A stretch of DNA of 25,729 nucleotides, from contig JAGLWP010000004.1 in NCBI GenBank assembly GCA_023133375.1, positions 1 to 25,729 on the forward strand, in the 5' to 3' direction. The notes beneath the pieces were generated by a model. It was not told where the DNA came from. It did not search any database and was given only the letters and a program-made list of their open reading frames with translations. The stretch's first letter is position 1; each line of letters opens with the position of its first letter. Source of the stretch: Candidatus Pacearchaeota archaeon (GTDB taxonomy: Archaea > Nanobdellota > Nanobdellia > Pacearchaeales > GW2011-AR1). The translations under genes were made by a program, and so were the position numbers. This document shows positions 17,148 to 23,016 of this stretch, one piece after another.

Positions 17148-17168
17148 CTAACTTATCTTTACATAAAT

Positions 17169-17939
17169 ATGAATAAGAAAAAGAGGTTTAATCAGATAGC
17201 AAAAGATATCAAAGACATAAAAATTCAAGGAGCAAGAAATATTGCCAAAGCTGCATTAGAGGCTTATTCACTTTTTCCTTCTGAAAAAACAAAGAAAAAA
17301 CTTCTTTCTCTTCGTGTAACAGAACCAATGATGGAAAATGTTTTAGACATGGCAGAAAAAGGAAAGCCCTTATCTGAGATAAATAAGCATTTTACAGAAG
17401 CACAGGAAAAGATAAACAAGAAAGTTTTGAAACTAATAAAGAATAAAGATGTAATTTTTACCCATTGTCATTCGACAAATGTTGTTAATGCTCTGATTTA
17501 TGCAAAAAACAAAGGCAAGAAGTTTGAAGTTTATAATACAGAAACTCGCCCGTTGTTTCAGGGGAGACAGACAGCAAGGGAATTAAGAAAAGCAGGAATT
17601 AAAGTTACAATGTTTGTAGATTCTGCTTTAGGTGTTGCACTTTCAAAAGAGCAAGGAACAAAAAAAGTAACAAAAGTTTTTCTCGGCGCCGACGCTCTCC
17701 TCAAAAAAGGAATTATAAATAAGATTGGAAGTGAAGTCATTGCAAGAATCGCAAAGCAGGAAAAGATTCCAGTTTACATAATCGCTGATTCATGGAAGTT
17801 CACGAAGAAGAAAGTCCCCTTGGAGAACAGAAAGTTGAATGAGGTTTGGGGAAATGTGCCGAAGGGTGTGAAGGTGAAGAATCCGAGTTTTGAGTTTGTT
17901 AAAGAGAAGTATTTGGAGAGGGTTGTGACTGAGGAATAA
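17169..17939 (+). CDS. ribose-1,5-bisphosphate isomerase / aIF-2B alpha-like protein
   Basis: 256 residues of the eIF2B alpha/beta/delta-MtnA-R15Pi superfamily. The C-terminal Rossmann-like domain shows F-T-H-C-H-S-T-N (C100), the conserved N-T-E-T-R-P-L-F-Q-G-R-Q-T-A (123-136) and F-L-G-A-D-A-L (D175). A Cys and an Asp at these positions are the catalytic pair of archaeal ribose-1,5-bisphosphate isomerase, which makes ribulose-1,5-bisphosphate for archaeal RuBisCO in AMP salvage. It is about 60 residues shorter than typical R15Pi, mostly in the N-terminal helical part. RuBisCO and AMP phosphorylase genes are not in the window, so aIF-2B-like or other phospho-sugar activity remains possible. 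A RelE gene follows on the same transcript. Confidence 0.72.
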   Translation: MNKKKRFNQIAKDIKDIKIQGARNIAKAALEAYSLFPSEKTKKKLLSLRVTEPMMENVLDMAEKGKPLSEINKHFTEAQEKINKKVLKLIKNKDVIFTHCHSTNVVNALIYAKNKGKKFEVYNTETRPLFQGRQTARELRKAGIKVTMFVDSALGVALSKEQGTKKVTKVFLGADALLKKGIINKIGSEVIARIAKQEKIPVYIIADSWKFTKKKVPLENRKLNEVWGNVPKGVKVKNPSFEFVKEKYLERVVTEE

Positions 17940-17945
17940 AAGGAG
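17940..17945 (+). promoter_or_regulatory. Shine-Dalgarno site of relE-like gene
   Basis: AAGGAG immediately after the upstream stop, with a 6-nt spacer to the ATG at 17952. It is the clearest ribosome binding site in the window and fits a downstream gene in an operon. Confidence 0.7.
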
Positions 17946-17951
17946 AAAAAT

Positions 17952-18269
17952 ATGTTTAGAATTTTTACTACAAAAGAGTTTGATGATAATTTCGAAAAAC
18001 TTGATGAATCTGATAAGAAAAGAGTTCGAAAAATAATGGCTCAATTAAAAGAGCAAGGAGCAGATGTTGGAAAACCTTTACAGGTTTCTTATTTCAGAGA
18101 GAAAAGATTTGGAGAAAAAAGATTATATTTTATTGTATATAGCACTTATGCAATTATTTTTGCTGTTGCTATTAGTGATAAAAAAACACAACAAGAAACA
18201 ATAAACAAGATAATTTCTGAAATTAAGAATTATGAAGAAATTATTAAAGATAAATCAAAAAAGGTTTAA
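17952..18269 (+). CDS. RelE/ParE-superfamily toxin-like protein
   Basis: 105 residues of the compact RelE fold: F-T-T-K-E-F-D-D-N-F-E-K-L at the N-terminus, a helical pair (D-K-K-R-V-R-K-I-M-A-Q-L), then the strands K-R-F-G-E-K-R-L-Y-F-I-V-Y and A-I-I-F-A-V-A-I-S-D-K-K. The archaeal RelE-type set R-x-x-R-x-x-Y/F is visible around residues 52-60. It would be a ribosome-dependent mRNA interferase; activity is not proven by sequence. The usual antitoxin upstream on the same strand is absent: the upstream gene is metabolic, and an AbrB-type gene converges from the other side with a 4-bp overlap of stop codons (18266-18269). Confidence 0.8.
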   Translation: MFRIFTTKEFDDNFEKLDESDKKRVRKIMAQLKEQGADVGKPLQVSYFREKRFGEKRLYFIVYSTYAIIFAVAISDKKTQQETINKIISEIKNYEEIIKDKSKKV

Positions 18270-18274
18270 CCTTT
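18260..18274. repeat. 7-bp inverted repeat at convergent stops
   Basis: AAAGGTT-T-AACCTTT spans the overlapping stop codons of the RelE-like and AbrB-like genes. As RNA it could form a 5-bp stem with a 5-nt loop on either strand, so a bidirectional 3'-end structure is possible. Confidence 0.45.
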
Positions 18275-18475
18275 CCACTCTTTTATTCTTCCGTGCTTGA
18301 TATCTTCTAAACTTCTTTTTACTTGTTCAACTAGTTCGGTGTCTATTTTTTTTATTACAACAAGGTCTTTCATTTTTTCCACAGCAAGTATTGAACCTTC
18401 ATTTATTTCTAGTTCATTTCTAATTCTTTGAGGAATTACTATTTGTCCTTTTGAGCTTATTTTTGTTATCTCCAT
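18266..18475 (-). CDS. AbrB/SpoVT-type DNA-binding protein (candidate antitoxin)
   Basis: 69 residues with the swapped-hairpin AbrB motif: I-T-K-I-S-S-K-G-Q-I-V-I-P-Q-R-I-R-N-E-L and then I-N-E-G-S-I-L-A-V-E. The rest is a short charged helix (E-L-V-E-Q-V-K-R-S-L-E-D-I) suited to toxin binding. In archaea such proteins often precede RelE- or VapC-type toxins in one operon. Here it faces the RelE-like gene tail to tail and has its own TTTAAA box (18501-18506) 28 nt upstream, so the two are transcribed from separate promoters. It may bind this promoter and the RadC promoter next to it. Antitoxin function is inferred from proximity only. Confidence 0.82.
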   Translation of the reverse strand: MEITKISSKGQIVIPQRIRNELEINEGSILAVEKMKDLVVIKKIDTELVEQVKRSLEDIKHGRIKEWKG

Positions 18476-18500
18476 GATGTAAGAAAGTAAGATTTTCTTA

Positions 18501-18506
18501 TTTAAA
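18501..18506 (-). promoter_or_regulatory. TATA-like box for the AbrB-type gene
   Basis: TTTAAA, centred 28 nt before the ATG at 18475. Confidence 0.45.
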
Positions 18507-18550
18507 TAAGTTTCTCTTTTCTTCTCAACTTTATCTCAAACTCTGAAAGA

Positions 18551-18556
18551 TTTAAA
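18551..18556 (+). promoter_or_regulatory. TATA-like box for the radC-like gene
   Basis: TTTAAA, centred 26.5 nt before the ATG at 18580; leaderless geometry. Confidence 0.5.
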
Positions 18557-18579
18557 ATTCCTCCATTCTTATAATCTTC

Positions 18580-19242
18580 ATGCGTATTAAAGATATGCCA
18601 GACAACAACAGACCAAGAGAGAGGTTTCTAAAACACGGCCCTGAAACCTTAAGTGATGCAGAACTTTTTGCGATAATTCTTAGAACTGGGACAATTCAAG
18701 AAAATGTGATTGATATGTCAAATAGATTAATTGCCGAATATGGTTTAGATAAATTATTTGAATGTTCATTAAAAGAACTTCAGAAGATTAAAGGAATTGG
18801 ACCAAGTAAGGCAATGCAAATACTTTCTATGGCAGAATTAGGGAAAAGATATAATCAATTAAAAAATTCAAACAATTCAAAGAAGATTTCTTGTGCAGAA
18901 GATGTTTTTAACTATTTTCATGAGAAGTTGAAAGATGAAAAGCAAGAAAATTTTATCATTCTTTTATTGAATCATATGAACAATATAATTGGAGAAGAGC
19001 TAATAGCCAAAGGAAATTTAAATTCTGCTATAACAAATCCAAGAGATATTTTTAAACCTGTCATAAAAAATTCATCTAGTAGAATTATTCTTGTGCATAA
19101 TCATCCTTCAGGAAATGTTCGTCCATCCAAAGAAGATATTAAACTAACAGAAAGATTGGTTGAAGCAGGCAAACTTTTAGGTATTGATGTTTTGGATCAT
19201 ATTATTATTAGTGGAGAAAAATTTTGGAATTGGAAAAGTTAA
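18580..19242 (+). CDS. radC: RadC-like JAMM-domain protein
   Basis: 220 residues with the usual RadC order: an N-terminal helix-hairpin-helix-like region (L-Q-K-I-K-G-I-G-P-S-K-A near 68-78) and a C-terminal JAB/MPN domain whose zinc motif is V-H-N-H-P-S-G-N-V-R-P-S-K-E-D (H173, H175, D186). The N-terminal R-P-R-E-R-F-L-K-H-G-P-E-T-L-S-D-A-E-L is also characteristic of the family. Length matches bacterial RadC. RadC is mainly bacterial and frequent on mobile elements; its biochemical role is unsettled and the original link to DNA repair is disputed. Its occurrence next to a restriction-modification pair suggests an acquired gene. It has its own leaderless-type promoter. Confidence 0.9.
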   Translation: MRIKDMPDNNRPRERFLKHGPETLSDAELFAIILRTGTIQENVIDMSNRLIAEYGLDKLFECSLKELQKIKGIGPSKAMQILSMAELGKRYNQLKNSNNSKKISCAEDVFNYFHEKLKDEKQENFIILLLNHMNNIIGEELIAKGNLNSAITNPRDIFKPVIKNSSSRIILVHNHPSGNVRPSKEDIKLTERLVEAGKLLGIDVLDHIIISGEKFWNWKS

Positions 19243-19273
19243 TTTTGATCATTATAAAGTGGTCACATAAATA

Positions 19274-19279
19274 TTTAAA
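19274..19279 (+). promoter_or_regulatory. TATA-like box for the methyltransferase gene
   Basis: TTTAAA, centred 26.5 nt before the ATG at 19303, within the 60-bp gap after the RadC-like gene. Confidence 0.5.
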
Positions 19280-19302
19280 AAATAAATTCTATAAAAAGGG
19301 AT

Positions 19303-20166
19303 ATGAATACAGAAAAAGTAGGAAATTTAGACTTAAATAAAACTCATTTAGGGGATTGTATGAAATTAGCTAAAGAATTGCCTGATGATTCTGTTGATTT
19401 AGTTGTAACTTCCCCTCCCTATGCAGACACAGTGTCTTATGGTGAAGATATAAAAACCGGAGTAGAAACTTTCAATTCAGAAAATTATGTAGATTGGTTT
19501 TTACAATTATTTTATGAGACCCAAAGATTCTTAAAACCCACAGGATCTTTTATCTTAAACATTAATGATAGAGCTACTAATGGAGAAAGAAATATTTATG
19601 TTTTTGAATTAGTTACGAGAATAGTCAAGGAAACTGGATTAAAATTATTTGATAGATATATTTGGTTTAAGAAATCTGCTCTTCCGATGCCAGGTGAAAA
19701 AAGATTAAATGATAGAATAGAATATATTTTCCATTTTGTTAAAGACACTAAGAAATTTAAAACAAATACAGATAGAGTAAGAGAACCTTATGCAGAAGTT
19801 TCTTTAAAGAGATTTAAAAATAAAGTTCATGGAAATGATATTATCAATTCAGATGGAACAACAGAATTATCTCAAAGAGGAAGTAGTAAACCTCACCCAT
19901 TAGGGAAAAAACCCATAACTGTTTTTAGATTTGATACAGGAAGTGCTTTAAGAGGATTAAAACATCCTGCTCCCTTTCATCCCCAATTACCTGAATTTTT
20001 TATTAAATGGTTAACAGATGAGGAAGATATTGTTTTAGATCCTTTTATGGGTGGGGGAACAGTAGCTTTAGTTTGTAAAAGAATGAATAGATACCATATA
20101 GGATTTGAAATCAACCAAGCATATATAGATATGACTAAAGAAAGATTAAATGACTCGGAAAATTAG
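19303..20166 (+). CDS. type II DNA methyltransferase, beta class (N4C/N6A)
   Basis: 287 residues of the beta-group amino-methyltransferases: catalytic motif IV T-S-P-P-Y (36-40) comes first and the SAM-binding motif I D-P-F-M-G-G-G-T-V-A (246-255) near the end. The T-S-P-P-Y form is more common in N4-cytosine enzymes, although N6-adenine cannot be excluded. The target-recognition part lies in between (about 110-215). The gene converges with a PD-(D/E)XK nuclease gene 17 bp away, the arrangement expected of a type II restriction-modification pair. The recognition site is not readable. The gene has its own leaderless-type promoter. Confidence 0.88.
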   Translation: MNTEKVGNLDLNKTHLGDCMKLAKELPDDSVDLVVTSPPYADTVSYGEDIKTGVETFNSENYVDWFLQLFYETQRFLKPTGSFILNINDRATNGERNIYVFELVTRIVKETGLKLFDRYIWFKKSALPMPGEKRLNDRIEYIFHFVKDTKKFKTNTDRVREPYAEVSLKRFKNKVHGNDIINSDGTTELSQRGSSKPHPLGKKPITVFRFDTGSALRGLKHPAPFHPQLPEFFIKWLTDEEDIVLDPFMGGGTVALVCKRMNRYHIGFEINQAYIDMTKERLNDSEN

Positions 20167-20174
20167 ATACTAAT

Positions 20175-20197
20175 CAAAAAATATTATAATTTTTTTC
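20175..20197. terminator. convergent A6/T-run terminator
   Basis: Six A (20176-20181) and a T8 run (20190-20197) lie between and just inside the convergent methyltransferase and endonuclease genes. Archaeal termination relies mainly on U-tracts, so each strand offers one. Confidence 0.4.
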
Positions 20198-20852
20198 TTA
20201 TGATTTTACACCATTTTTTCTTGTGTTCTAATAAACCAACTACCACTATTTCAGGCCTTTGTTTTGCAATTTCAGATGAAACTTTTAAAGATGTAAAACT
20301 ATTTTTTTCTGTTGGTTTTCCTTGCCATTCTGCTTCCATTCCATCCCAAACAAAAACAGCTAACCCAGTAATTAAACTTGGATTATCTCCAAACTCTAAA
20401 GATTGGTTTTTATTAACAGAAAAATTAATCAAAATATAATTAGAACTTTTAGAGGAAGAATGAGTAGCTCCTGTCCAAGAATCTTTTGCTTGAGATGTTT
20501 TAATTTCCCATATCATCTTTTCTCCATCTGGAAAAATAATTATCATATCTCCATTTGGATTATGATAATGTTCTATTTTAACATTAAATTTAGATAATCT
20601 TTTGTCCAATTCCTCGATTATGGCATTTTCCCATAAATCAAAGAGTCTTGCAGTAATAAGAGCTGTTTTTTGGTTTAACTGCCCCACAAAAGCTGTATCT
20701 GGTTGCCATTCATTAATTGATAATTTATCCTCACATGCCACGCCAAAAACATACTTAATACGCTTCTCCACATAATCTAAAACTCCTTTGAGATAAATCT
20801 CTGGATTTCTCATTTCTTTTAATACTTTTTGTTTAAGTTCTTCGTCTATCAT
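20184..20852 (-). CDS. probable type II restriction endonuclease (PD-(D/E)XK)
   Basis: 222 residues from ATG 20852; the longer frame begins with GTG at 20873, and an AT-rich box about 25.5 nt before the ATG favours the shorter start. The nuclease core is N-P-N-G-D-M-I-I-I-F followed by M-I-W-E-I-K-T-S-Q (D102, E116, K118), a D-x13-E-x-K form of PD-(D/E)XK. A conserved-looking S-W-T-G-A-T-H-S segment follows at 125-132. No family can be assigned with confidence. It converges with a DNA methyltransferase gene, which is the main reason to call it the cognate restriction enzyme. Cleavage site and oligomeric state are unknown. Confidence 0.75.
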   Translation of the reverse strand: MIDEELKQKVLKEMRNPEIYLKGVLDYVEKRIKYVFGVACEDKLSINEWQPDTAFVGQLNQKTALITARLFDLWENAIIEELDKRLSKFNVKIEHYHNPNGDMIIIFPDGEKMIWEIKTSQAKDSWTGATHSSSKSSNYILINFSVNKNQSLEFGDNPSLITGLAVFVWDGMEAEWQGKPTEKNSFTSLKVSSEIAKQRPEIVVVGLLEHKKKWCKIIRKKL

Positions 20853-21006
20853 ACAACAAGCATAATTTATCACTTTTTATTCTTTACGGAAATAGGGGCT
20901 TTACACGAGAATGAAAAACTGCACCAGAATAAAACACATTTGCACGGAAACTAAAAAAGATTTAAATAATGATAATTCTTTAGAAGAAGATAAAAAAGAG
21001 GGTAAG
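20853..21006. promoter_or_regulatory. divergent promoter region with degenerate direct repeats
   Basis: It separates the endonuclease (minus) from the basic-protein/PIN pair (plus). Related units of roughly 18-21 bp start near 20883, 20900, 20918 and 20938; the last contains TTTGCACGGAAA. A TTTAAA box (20961-20966) lies 43.5 nt before the ATG at 21007, giving a short leader with GAGGGT as a weak Shine-Dalgarno site. An AATAAAAA box on the minus strand (20874-20881) may drive the endonuclease. Confidence 0.45.
20939..20950 (+). repeat. 12-bp direct repeat TTTGCACGGAAA, copy 1
   Basis: Identical to 21784-21795. The two copies bracket the basic-protein/PIN module. Confidence 0.6.
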
Positions 21007-21162
21007 ATGGCTAAACAAAAATGTAAACTTGGGGTTGTTAAGACTGGTAAAAGAACTGGACAATGTAAAAAGAAGCCAGGACCTCAACCTAAACCAAAGC
21101 CAAGACCTAAGCCAAAGAAACCTAAACCTAAAATTAAAAAGGTTAAAGTTAAATGGTGGTAA
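21007..21162 (+). CDS. small Lys/Pro-rich basic protein
   Basis: 51 residues beginning M-A-K-Q-K-C-K-L-G-V-V-K. The frame is open from an ATG at 20911, but that start lies before the TTTAAA box at 20961 and the extra stretch looks non-coding, so ATG 21007 is preferred. Two cysteines sit in K-C-K-L-G and G-Q-C-K-K; the rest is a run of alternating Lys-Pro and Arg-Pro (about residues 24-43) ending in W-W. Such a highly positive, extended chain suggests nucleic-acid or ribosome binding; no family is recognised. Its last 10 bp overlap the start of the PIN gene, so the two are translated from one message. Confidence 0.6.
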   Translation: MAKQKCKLGVVKTGKRTGQCKKKPGPQPKPKPRPKPKKPKPKIKKVKVKWW

Positions 21163-21767
21163 ATAAAAATACTCCAACCTTCTATTTCGATACAACTTTT
21201 ATTAATTCATTAATTAACAAAAATAAGATAAATTCTAGAATAATAAAGTCATTAAAAAAAAGGAAGTGGAGACATTACTTATCAATTTTTTGCATAATGG
21301 AAGTACTTAATCTTAGACAAGAAAATCTTTTTTTTATGAATAAAATGAAATCTGGGATTCCTGGAAAGAAGATTTTACAACAGAGACAAGAAAGAGATTT
21401 AAATTCTAAGGAATTGGAGATGATTCAGGAGAAATTTGTCGATAAAGTATTACGACCTAATAGGATGGATTATGGTTTCTTTTTCTTACGGGAAGGATGG
21501 TTAAGATCCTTAGTAATAACAAGAGAGACAAATATCACTTCTTTTGATGCCATTCACTTAGCAACAGCTTTGGAAGCTGGATGTGATATTCTGTTAACTT
21601 CAGATGGGCATTTCATTAAAGAGGGGAACATTTATTTGGAGAAAGTATTAAAAAATAAATTAAGACTCTGTGAACCTGAAAATATAAATAAACTTTTAGT
21701 TGAGAAAGGGCATAAAGAAATTAATCTTTCTTCCACGCCTTCCAAATCCAATAAAAAGAAAAAATAA
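21153..21767 (+). CDS. PIN-domain ribonuclease-like protein
   Basis: 204 residues. PIN acidic residues are visible in T-F-Y-F-D-T-T-F-I (D13), C-I-M-E-V-L-N-L (E50), I-T-S-F-D-A-I-H-L-A-T-A (D132) and L-L-T-S-D-G-H-F (D151). The S-F-D-A-I-H-L-A and L-T-S-D segments are the standard VapC-type core. It is longer than a minimal VapC (about 130 residues), with an insert between residues 55 and 115 and a basic tail ending S-N-K-K-K-K. No VapB-like antitoxin is seen; the overlapping partner is the basic 51-residue protein. It may be a toxin or an RNA-processing nuclease; activity is inferred from the motifs. Confidence 0.82.
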   Translation: MVVNKNTPTFYFDTTFINSLINKNKINSRIIKSLKKRKWRHYLSIFCIMEVLNLRQENLFFMNKMKSGIPGKKILQQRQERDLNSKELEMIQEKFVDKVLRPNRMDYGFFFLREGWLRSLVITRETNITSFDAIHLATALEAGCDILLTSDGHFIKEGNIYLEKVLKNKLRLCEPENINKLLVEKGHKEINLSSTPSKSNKKKK

Positions 21768-21783
21768 TATCTTCTTAATCAAT

Positions 21784-21795
21784 TTTGCACGGAAA
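21784..21795 (+). repeat. 12-bp direct repeat TTTGCACGGAAA, copy 2
   Basis: Second perfect copy, in the 54-bp gap after the PIN gene. A related TTTACACAGAAA occurs at 22259-22270. A perfect palindrome GAGATATCTC lies at 21800-21809 just beyond it. Confidence 0.6.
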
Positions 21796-21821
21796 TGGAC
21801 GAGATATCTCAGATTAGGGAC

Positions 21822-22183
21822 TTATTTAAAATAAATTATTCTATTTTTTAAAAATACCAATCTTCCAAACCTAAACTTAAGGATGGATTTTTCACAATTT
21901 CTACATTGCTTATCTCCTTTAGGTAAATTATCAAATGATTTTAAATCAGATATTCTTACAGGAAATCTACATTTCTTACAAAGAGGGATATTTACAAAAG
22001 ACTTAGGGACTTCAAATAATATTTCTTTTTTTGAAAAACCTAAATTAATTAGTTTTATATTTATGGAAAACTTTGAGTCTATATCAATACTTTCAATATA
22101 TTTTAGATTATAATTATATTCAAGATAATTTATCAATTCTGATAAGGGGTCTTCTGATTCATAAAAAATGAATATTTCTTCAT
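21822..22183 (-). pseudogene. zinc-ribbon protein, probably frameshifted near its start
   Basis: The open frame of 104 residues (21822-22136) begins only with TTG. It holds a four-cysteine zinc ribbon: L-C-K-K-C in its middle part and Q-C-R-N-C further on. The frame stays open and protein-like upstream (Y-E-S-E-D-P-L-S-E) without an ATG. An ATG at 22183 in another frame, with an A/T box about 25.5 nt before it, runs M-K-K-Y-S-F-F and then stops. One extra T in the T6 run (22163-22168) would join the two into a continuous protein. This is either a sequence error, a recent mutation or a shift site. No function is recognised. Confidence 0.55.
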
Positions 22184-22270
22184 ATTATTAATTCCATTCT
22201 TCTCTTTAATATTTTTTTATACTTGGCTTTGTATATAAATCTGAGTAATAGCTTACTTTTTACACAGAAA

Positions 22271-22744
22271 TTATAAATCAATTGTAGCATAACAACTCAT
22301 ATAGATAAATTTGGATAATTTTTCGTAAAGTTCTTGATGTCTTTTAGCTAATTCTTCCCAATTAGGAACTTTCAAATTTGGGTGACTTTTTCTATCCAAT
22401 CTTCTTGGATATAATTTATGTGCAAAGATATTTCTTATTTTATAAAATTTGATTATTTTTCCCTTGAAATCTTTTAAAGGTTTAATATTCATTTTATGAA
22501 ACTCAATAGTATCTTTAACTATTTCTAATAAAACATTGGCTTTTGACATTGCCCCCATATTCTCCATAAAGAAATCTTCAAATCTTAACACTTCTTTTAA
22601 ATTGATAATCTTCCTCCCTTGATATTCTGGTTCTAATCCAAAAGAGGTTAAAATTAAATCTGTGCAAAGGTTGTCAAATTCTATGGTTCTAATAATCACT
22701 TCATATAATAAATCCTTTGGCAATTGAAAAGGATTGGATGTCAT
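22271..22744 (-). CDS. HEPN-like protein (RNxxAH motif)
   Basis: 157 residues, helical throughout. The last third contains I-R-N-I-F-A-H-K (R104, H109), the R-x4-H signature of HEPN ribonucleases and of HEPN-type helical bundles in defence and toxin systems. The region before it (20-103) is consistent with the first two long helices. No MNT-type nucleotidyltransferase partner lies beside it. It stands 20 bp after a Cys-rich small gene on the same strand and is probably in one transcript with the PD-(D/E)XK nuclease gene. It could be an RNA-cutting toxin or effector, but some HEPN-like families have no known activity. Confidence 0.65.
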   Translation of the reverse strand: MTSNPFQLPKDLLYEVIIRTIEFDNLCTDLILTSFGLEPEYQGRKIINLKEVLRFEDFFMENMGAMSKANVLLEIVKDTIEFHKMNIKPLKDFKGKIIKFYKIRNIFAHKLYPRRLDRKSHPNLKVPNWEELAKRHQELYEKLSKFIYMSCYATIDL

Positions 22745-22764
22745 TTAAATTGCAAATATTTTGT

Positions 22765-23016
22765 CTATTTATTATTTTCCATACTAAAATATTCCTCACA
22801 ACATTTCTTACTACAAAAACAAAGTATTGTAAGAGAAATAAATTTCCCTTCATATTCAGAAGGACCCTCAAAACCAATATACTTCCAATCAGGATAATCA
22901 ATTATTTTATCTTCATCTAAAAGTTCTATCTTAGTTATTCCCGTCCCTTTTACATATTCTTTACTACATTGGCAACAAGTTTTTAATTTCCATTCAGGAA
23001 TATTCTCACTTTCCAT
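22765..23016 (-). CDS. small Cys-rich (treble-clef-like) protein
   Basis: 83 residues from ATG 23016 (M-E-S-E-N-I-P-E-W); an in-frame ATG at 23028 is the alternative. Cysteine groups K-T-C-C-Q-C-S near the N-terminus and C-F-C-S-K-K-C-C-E-E-Y near the C-terminus suggest one zinc site of treble-clef type, separated by an acidic stretch. No family is recognised. It overlaps the end of the PD-(D/E)XK nuclease gene by 11-23 bp and precedes the HEPN-like gene by 20 bp, so translation is likely coupled. Confidence 0.62.
   Translation of the reverse strand: MESENIPEWKLKTCCQCSKEYVKGTGITKIELLDEDKIIDYPDWKYIGFEGPSEYEGKFISLTILCFCSKKCCEEYFSMENNK

Larger units (their letters stand above)
16863..17168. other. 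intergenic block of 306 bp with GC-rich repeat
   Basis: Divergent gap between the SpoIIM-like gene (minus) and the eIF2B/R15Pi-like gene (plus). It holds promoters at both edges (16886-16891 and 17142-17147), the 30-nt hairpin repeat at 16956-16985, and an 11-nt motif GAGCGAAGCGA at 17101-17111 that recurs at 24241-24251. It is clearly richer in G+C than its surroundings. No ORF or tRNA is seen. Confidence 0.7.

Noticed and set aside
16863..17168. tRNA or structured RNA gene in the GC-rich gap
   Set aside because: No cloverleaf or T-loop consensus is seen; only the short hairpin repeat and the GAGCGAAGCGA motif.
20911..21006. Longer 83-residue form of the basic protein starting at 20911
   Set aside because: The start lies before the TTTAAA box at 20961, has no suitable promoter of its own and covers the degenerate repeat array.
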